The position numbers and the translations under genes were made by a program. From Bacillota bacterium (lineage in GTDB: Bacteria; Bacillota; Clostridia; Christensenellales; Aristaeellaceae), in assembly GCA_023416655.1 (NCBI GenBank), contig JAEZHK010000018.1:1-26338 (forward strand): a DNA stretch of 26,338 nt, in the 5' to 3' direction. The notes under the pieces were generated by a model, which was given only the letters and a program-made list of their open reading frames with translations, ran no database searches and was not told the DNA's origin. This document shows, piece by piece, positions 23,432-26,338 of this stretch. Each line of letters starts with the position of its first letter. The stretch's first letter is position 1.

Positions 23432-24370
23432 ATGCTGGACCAATTGGGGCGCTCCGTACGTTATCTCCGGCTCTCTGTGACCGGCTTATGCGACTACCGA
23501 TGCGCCTATTGCATGCCAAGCGGCGGACAGGAGCGGATGGGCGAAGCCCTGTCGGCGGCAGAGTGTGTGGAGATCGCGCGGCAGGCGGCCGCCTGCGGCG
23601 TGGACAAGGTGCGCCTGACCGGCGGCGAGCCGCTGGTGCGTGGCGACATTTTGGAAATCTGCCGGGGCATCGCGGGGATCGACGGGATCCGGACGCTGTG
23701 CCTGACCACCAATGCATCGAGGCTCTCTGACCTGGCGGACGAACTGTATGAAGCGGGCGTCAGGCGCGTCAACATCTCCATCGACAGCCTCAGGCCAGAG
23801 CGATACCGCGAAATTACGCGGTGCGGAGAACTGCAAAAAGCCCTGGACGGGCTGGACGCGGCGCTCGGCGCCGGGTTCGAGCGGGTGAAAGTCAACACGG
23901 TGCTGATGGGCGGCGTCAACGACGACGAGATCCCGGACTTTGTGGAACTGACCCGCGACCGGCCCGTCGACGTGCGCTTCATCGAGCTGATGCCCATCGG
24001 CCCGAGCGCAAACTGGCCGAAGCAACGGTTCCTTCCGGCGGGCGCGGTGCTTGAGCGCTGCCCGGCGCTTGAACCCGTCGGGCGGGACGGGGTTTCGGAG
24101 CGGTACCGGGTTCCCGGCCATCAGGGCGCGGTGGGCCTGATCCGGCCCATCACCGGCTGCTTCTGCGCCGGGTGCGACCGCATCCGCGTGACGGCGGACG
24201 GCATGATGAAGCCCTGCCTGCACGCTTCGGAGGAGATACCTCTGAAAGGGCTGAGCGGCGAGGCGCTTCGGGCAGAGATTGAGCGCGGCATCCTCGCAAA
24301 ACCCCACGCCCACGCGCTGGGCGAGGGCGCGAGCCGGTCCCGGCGGGGCATGAACGCGATCGGGGGATGA
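23432..24370 (+). CDS. moaA: GTP 3',8-cyclase MoaA (radical SAM)
   Basis: 312 residues, slightly short but complete. The radical SAM cluster is CDYRCAYC (Cys20, Cys24, Cys27). RLTGGEPLVR, a SAM-binding motif, follows. The C-terminal second cluster is seen as CFCAGCDRIRVTADGMMKPCL. The protein ends RGMNAIGG, including the double-Gly tail needed by MoaA. It converts GTP to 3',8-cyclo-dihydro-GTP, the first step of molybdopterin synthesis, with MoaC encoded next. The start at 23432 follows tggagga. The stop overlaps a possible upstream MoaC start as ATGA. Confidence 0.96.
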   Translation: MLDQLGRSVRYLRLSVTGLCDYRCAYCMPSGGQERMGEALSAAECVEIARQAAACGVDKVRLTGGEPLVRGDILEICRGIAGIDGIRTLCLTTNASRLSDLADELYEAGVRRVNISIDSLRPERYREITRCGELQKALDGLDAALGAGFERVKVNTVLMGGVNDDEIPDFVELTRDRPVDVRFIELMPIGPSANWPKQRFLPAGAVLERCPALEPVGRDGVSERYRVPGHQGAVGLIRPITGCFCAGCDRIRVTADGMMKPCLHASEEIPLKGLSGEALRAEIERGILAKPHAHALGEGASRSRRGMNAIGG

Positions 24371-24420
24371 ATGTCATCCTCCAGACGCGCACACCGCACT
24401 CAAGGCAAAGGGGAATGAAC

Positions 24421-24900
24421 GTGGACATGGAACTGACCCATATCGGCGCGCAGGGGCGCGCCAGGATGGTGGACGTGACCGATAAGGCGCCCACCCTCCG
24501 TGAGGCGGAGGCGGAGGCCTTCGTTTCGATGGCCCCGGAGACGCTCCGGCTGATCCTGTCTGGCGGCATAAAAAAAGGCGACGTGCTGGCGGTGGCGCAG
24601 GTGGCGGGCATCATGGCCGCCAAGCGCACCCATGAACTGATTCCCATGTGCCATCCGTTATGCCTGACCGGCGCGGACATCGCCTTTGAGGCAACGGATG
24701 CGCCCTGCGGGATTTGGATCCGCTCGGCGGTGCGCGTCAAGGGCGAGACCGGCGTCGAGATGGAGGCGCTTACCGCCGCGTCGGTGGCGGCGCTGACGGT
24801 ATACGACATGGCGAAGGCCGTCGAAAAGGGCATGACCATCACCGATGTTCGGCTGATCAGAAAATCCGGCGGAAAGAGCGGCGATTATCTACGGACGTAA
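24421..24900 (+). CDS. moaC: Cyclic pyranopterin monophosphate synthase MoaC
   Basis: 159 residues if GTG 24421 is used (aaagggga lies 6 bases upstream); ATG 24427 and the ATGA overlap at 24367 are alternatives. E. coli MoaC begins MSQLTHI, and here MELTHIG starts at 24427, so the 24367 start would add an unlikely 18-20 residues. Conserved parts are RMVDVTDKAPTLREA, ELIPMCHPLCLTG and GVEMEALTAASVAALTVYDM, with KSGGKSGDY near the end. It finishes the MoaA product into cyclic pyranopterin monophosphate. No MoaD or MoaE gene is in the window, so molybdopterin synthase must be encoded elsewhere. Confidence 0.93.
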   Translation: MDMELTHIGAQGRARMVDVTDKAPTLREAEAEAFVSMAPETLRLILSGGIKKGDVLAVAQVAGIMAAKRTHELIPMCHPLCLTGADIAFEATDAPCGIWIRSAVRVKGETGVEMEALTAASVAALTVYDMAKAVEKGMTITDVRLIRKSGGKSGDYLRT

Positions 24901-24902
24901 AG

Positions 24903-25346
24903 CTGAAGGCGCGGGTCGTTTCGGTCAACTTGAGCGAGGAGAAGGGTACGCCCAAGCGGGAAGTGCCGGTTCTTCGCCTGATCGCGGGGCACGGCGCGGA
25001 GGGCGACGCCCACGCGGGACCGTGGCACCGGCAGGTGAGCCTGCTGGCGGAAGAGAGCATCGACCGGATGCGTGAACTGGGGCTGAATGGCCTGACCCAC
25101 GGGGCGTTCGGCGAGAACATCAATACGCTGGGCCTGGATCTGTGCCGCCTGCCGGTCGGGACGAGGCTGAAGGCGGGCGACGCGATCCTCGAAATCACGC
25201 AGATTGGCAAAGACTGCCACAACGACGGCTGCGCCATCCGGCAGGCCACGGGCCAATGTGTCATGCCCACGGACGGCGTGTTCGCCGTCGTGGCCCAGGG
25301 CGGAGAGGTTCGACCGGGCGACGGAATCGAAATCCTGAAGGATTAG
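24903..25346 (+). CDS. MOSC-domain protein; start codon uncertain
   Basis: About 147 residues covering a complete MOSC domain: KARVVSVNLSEEKGTPK at the N-terminus, GAEGDAHAGPWHRQVSLL, GAFGENI and the Cys signature IGKDCHNDGC...GQCVMPTDGVFA. Relatives of this short type occur in molybdenum-cofactor operons and are thought to act in cofactor sulfuration or handling. In this frame there is no ATG, GTG or TTG where the domain begins. CTG 24903, two bases after the MoaC stop, is my placeholder. TTG 24930 would cut the first strand, and an ATG at 24714 would add about 60 arginine/histidine-rich shadow residues. A frameshifted MoaC-MOSC fusion is another possibility. The domain call is firm; the start is not. 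Confidence 0.82.
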   Translation: MKARVVSVNLSEEKGTPKREVPVLRLIAGHGAEGDAHAGPWHRQVSLLAEESIDRMRELGLNGLTHGAFGENINTLGLDLCRLPVGTRLKAGDAILEITQIGKDCHNDGCAIRQATGQCVMPTDGVFAVVAQGGEVRPGDGIEILKD

Positions 25347-25562
25347 CAAGCGGTTGATTCATGGCGGGCTCCGTTATGGGTCCGTTATTTTTCGAAACGT
25401 GTTTCAAAGATACCGAACTGTGTGAAGAAATTTTGTATATACGCGGTCGAGGCGCCCAGGATGGCTTACTTTTGGGCTCTTTCGGAATGAAGGATTTACG
25501 AAGCAAACCTTCAAACAGGCGATGAGTCAGGCCAAACAACAGCAAGGCGCAATACGGTACTG

Positions 25563-25615
25563 GAGAAGACTTACAAATAATTTGCTAATTATTAATTTTT
25601 TGTAGACGTCTTCTC
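25563..25615. promoter_or_regulatory. AT-rich interrupted inverted repeat overlapping a -35 region
   Basis: GAGAAGAC (25563-25570) with GTCTTCTC (25608-25615), then TACAAA (25572-25577) with TTTGTA (25599-25604), around an AT-only-like core. In this GC-rich genome such a stretch is striking. Its right arm covers the position of the -35 element of the promoter below, as an operator would. Confidence 0.5.
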
Positions 25616-25638
25616 ATATGCGGCAGGTATGGTATAAT
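25610..25638 (+). promoter_or_regulatory. Promoter of BMP-family binding protein gene
   Basis: A perfect extended -10, TGG-TATAAT (hexamer 25633-25638), is present with only a weak -35 (TTCTCA, 25611-25616). It predicts a start near 25645 and a leader of about 160 bases. The rest of 25347-25560 has no gene; it holds TCCGTTAT twice (25370-25377, 25381-25388) and the palindrome GAAACGTGTTTC (25394-25405). Confidence 0.65.
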
Positions 25639-25645
25639 AACAACA

Positions 25646-25780
25646 AAACGCGCCGCGTTTCTCTGTCACAGGCGGGGAGGAACGGCGAAAATCAGCGGGA
25701 ATTTTTACGTTCCCGCCCGCATCCGGCCGAACGGATGCCCCAAGATTGTTTCAAGAGGAGTCAAGCGGACTGCCTTGAAA
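25646..25780 (+). ncRNA. Structured 5' leader, candidate cis-regulatory RNA
   Basis: Four hairpins can be drawn: AAACGC/GCGTTT (25646-25660), GCGGGAA/TTCCCGC (25695-25716), GCATCCG/CGGATGC (25719-25738) and TTTCAAG/CTTGAAA (25749-25780) with AGTC/GACT inside. CGCCG (25651-25655) can alternatively pair with CGGCG (25683-25687), giving two exclusive folds. The ribosome site (cggagga) is at 25791-25797. I do not recognise a known riboswitch class; the purine-riboswitch core is not visible. Confidence 0.4.
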
Positions 25781-25806
25781 AAATACACTCCGGAGGAAAA
25801 GAATCC

Positions 25807-26338
25807 ATGAAAAAAAGCATGAGGTTTGTTGCCCTGGTTCTCTCGATCCTGCTGACGTTCGGCCTGATGGTCGGCGTCACCGCCGAATCGGACAAGAAGG
25901 TCAAGGTTGCGCTGATCCTCGAGGGCGCGATCTCCGACATGAGCTGGAACGCGACCGCCTACAACGGCCTCAAGAAGATCGAGGCGCTGGGCGCCGAGGT
26001 CAAGTACATTGAGAATACGCCCGCCTCTTCCGTGGCCGACGCGATCCGCACCTTCGGCGACGAAGGCTACGACGTGATCTTCCTGTCGACCAACAGCTAC
26101 GCCGACGCCGGCGCCGCCACCGCCAAGGAATATCCGAACACCCAGTTCTTCTTCATCAACTCCAAGGTCGTGGACACCAACTGCGCGTCCTTCGTCATCC
26201 AGGACGCCGAACAGGGCTTCCTCATGGGCGCGCTGTCCGCGCTTCTGACCCAGTCCAAGACCGTCGGCTTCATCGGCGGCCTTGAGATCCAGCCGATCAA
26301 GAACGGCGGTCAGGGCTTCGCGCAGGGCGTCGCCTACG
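25807..26338 (+). CDS. BMP-family (PnrA/Med-like) ABC substrate-binding protein, 3' partial
   Basis: 177 residues are visible and the frame is open at the right edge. ATG 25807 follows ccggagga. The signal peptide (MKKSMRFVALVLSILL...) ends at VTA-ESD near residue 27 with no lipobox Cys, although most characterised BMP proteins are lipoproteins. BMP features are KVALILEGAISDMSWNATAYNGLKKIE, then STNSYADAGAATAKEYPNTQFFFI and the DAEQGFLMGALSALLTQSKTVGFIGG segment. Characterised relatives bind purine nucleosides. The position after molybdenum-cofactor genes suggests uptake of purine-type substrates for a molybdenum hydroxylase, but that is inference. The ATPase and permease genes are expected beyond the window. 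Confidence 0.9.
   Translation, partial: MKKSMRFVALVLSILLTFGLMVGVTAESDKKVKVALILEGAISDMSWNATAYNGLKKIEALGAEVKYIENTPASSVADAIRTFGDEGYDVIFLSTNSYADAGAATAKEYPNTQFFFINSKVVDTNCASFVIQDAEQGFLMGALSALLTQSKTVGFIGGLEIQPIKNGGQGFAQGVAY

Noticed and set aside
24367..24420. MoaC start at the ATGA overlap with MoaA
   Set aside because: It would add about 18-20 residues not seen in the family before the conserved ELTHI start; nearer starts follow aaagggga.
24714..24884. ATG start of the MOSC frame inside MoaC
   Set aside because: The added 57 residues are Arg/Gly/His-rich shadow sequence of MoaC and do not match the MOSC family N-terminus.
25394..25405. LacI-type operator GAAACGTGTTTC
   Set aside because: A 12-base palindrome of this kind is weak evidence; it is over 200 bases upstream of the mapped promoter elements and no LacI-family gene is in the window.

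Overview
This is a GC-rich bacterial window, protein-coding on almost every base, with short AT-rich promoter islands. I see no RNA genes, insertion sequences or CRISPR arrays. The gene types suggest a high-GC anaerobic member of Bacillota/Clostridia, possibly Christensenellales-like. They include CUT2 sugar ABC transporters, a ROK regulator, a BMP-family binding protein and a clostridial-style molybdenum-cofactor cluster. All three binding proteins carry Ala-X-Ala signal peptides without a lipobox. The taxonomic placement is inference only.

Layout. (1) 1-2399: the 3' part of a surface protein with a Pro/Glu/Thr linker, about six Ig-like repeats and a C-terminal membrane anchor, ending at a bidirectional terminator. 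(2) 2482-4124, minus strand: a small membrane protein and a ROK-family repressor-like regulator. (3) 4125-4484: divergent promoter region. (4) 4485-13368, plus strand: NagB-like sugar-phosphate isomerase, CUT2 transporter 1 (ATPase, permease, binding protein), zinc alcohol dehydrogenase, URO-D-family protein, creatinase-fold M24 protein and PIG-L deacetylase. (5) 13394-21725: CUT2 transporter 2 (permease, ATPase, a run of four hairpins, binding protein), a second creatinase-fold M24 protein, M20 deacylase/peptidase, aldose epimerase and MFS transporter, closed by a strong terminator. (6) 21835-25346: molybdenum-cofactor genes (MoeA-like, MogA/MoaB, MoaA, MoaC, MOSC). (7) 25347-25806: AT-rich promoter with a structured leader, followed by a truncated BMP-family binding-protein gene that runs off the end.

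How it may work together. Regions 4 and 5 read as one large catabolic locus controlled by the divergent ROK regulator. It holds two parallel modules, each pairing a CUT2 importer with an M24-fold protein that has lost the metal-binding aspartates (as in creatinase) and a zinc-dependent deacylase (PIG-L in one, M20 in the other). The NagB-like enzyme, dehydrogenase and mutarotase point to a sugar or amino-sugar skeleton. The M24, PIG-L and M20 enzymes point to C-N or amide cleavage. My inference is uptake and breakdown of N-substituted sugar-like compounds through a pathway I do not recognise; the substrate cannot be read from sequence. The molybdenum-cofactor genes beside a BMP-type (often nucleoside-binding) protein suggest that purine hydroxylase genes may lie downstream.
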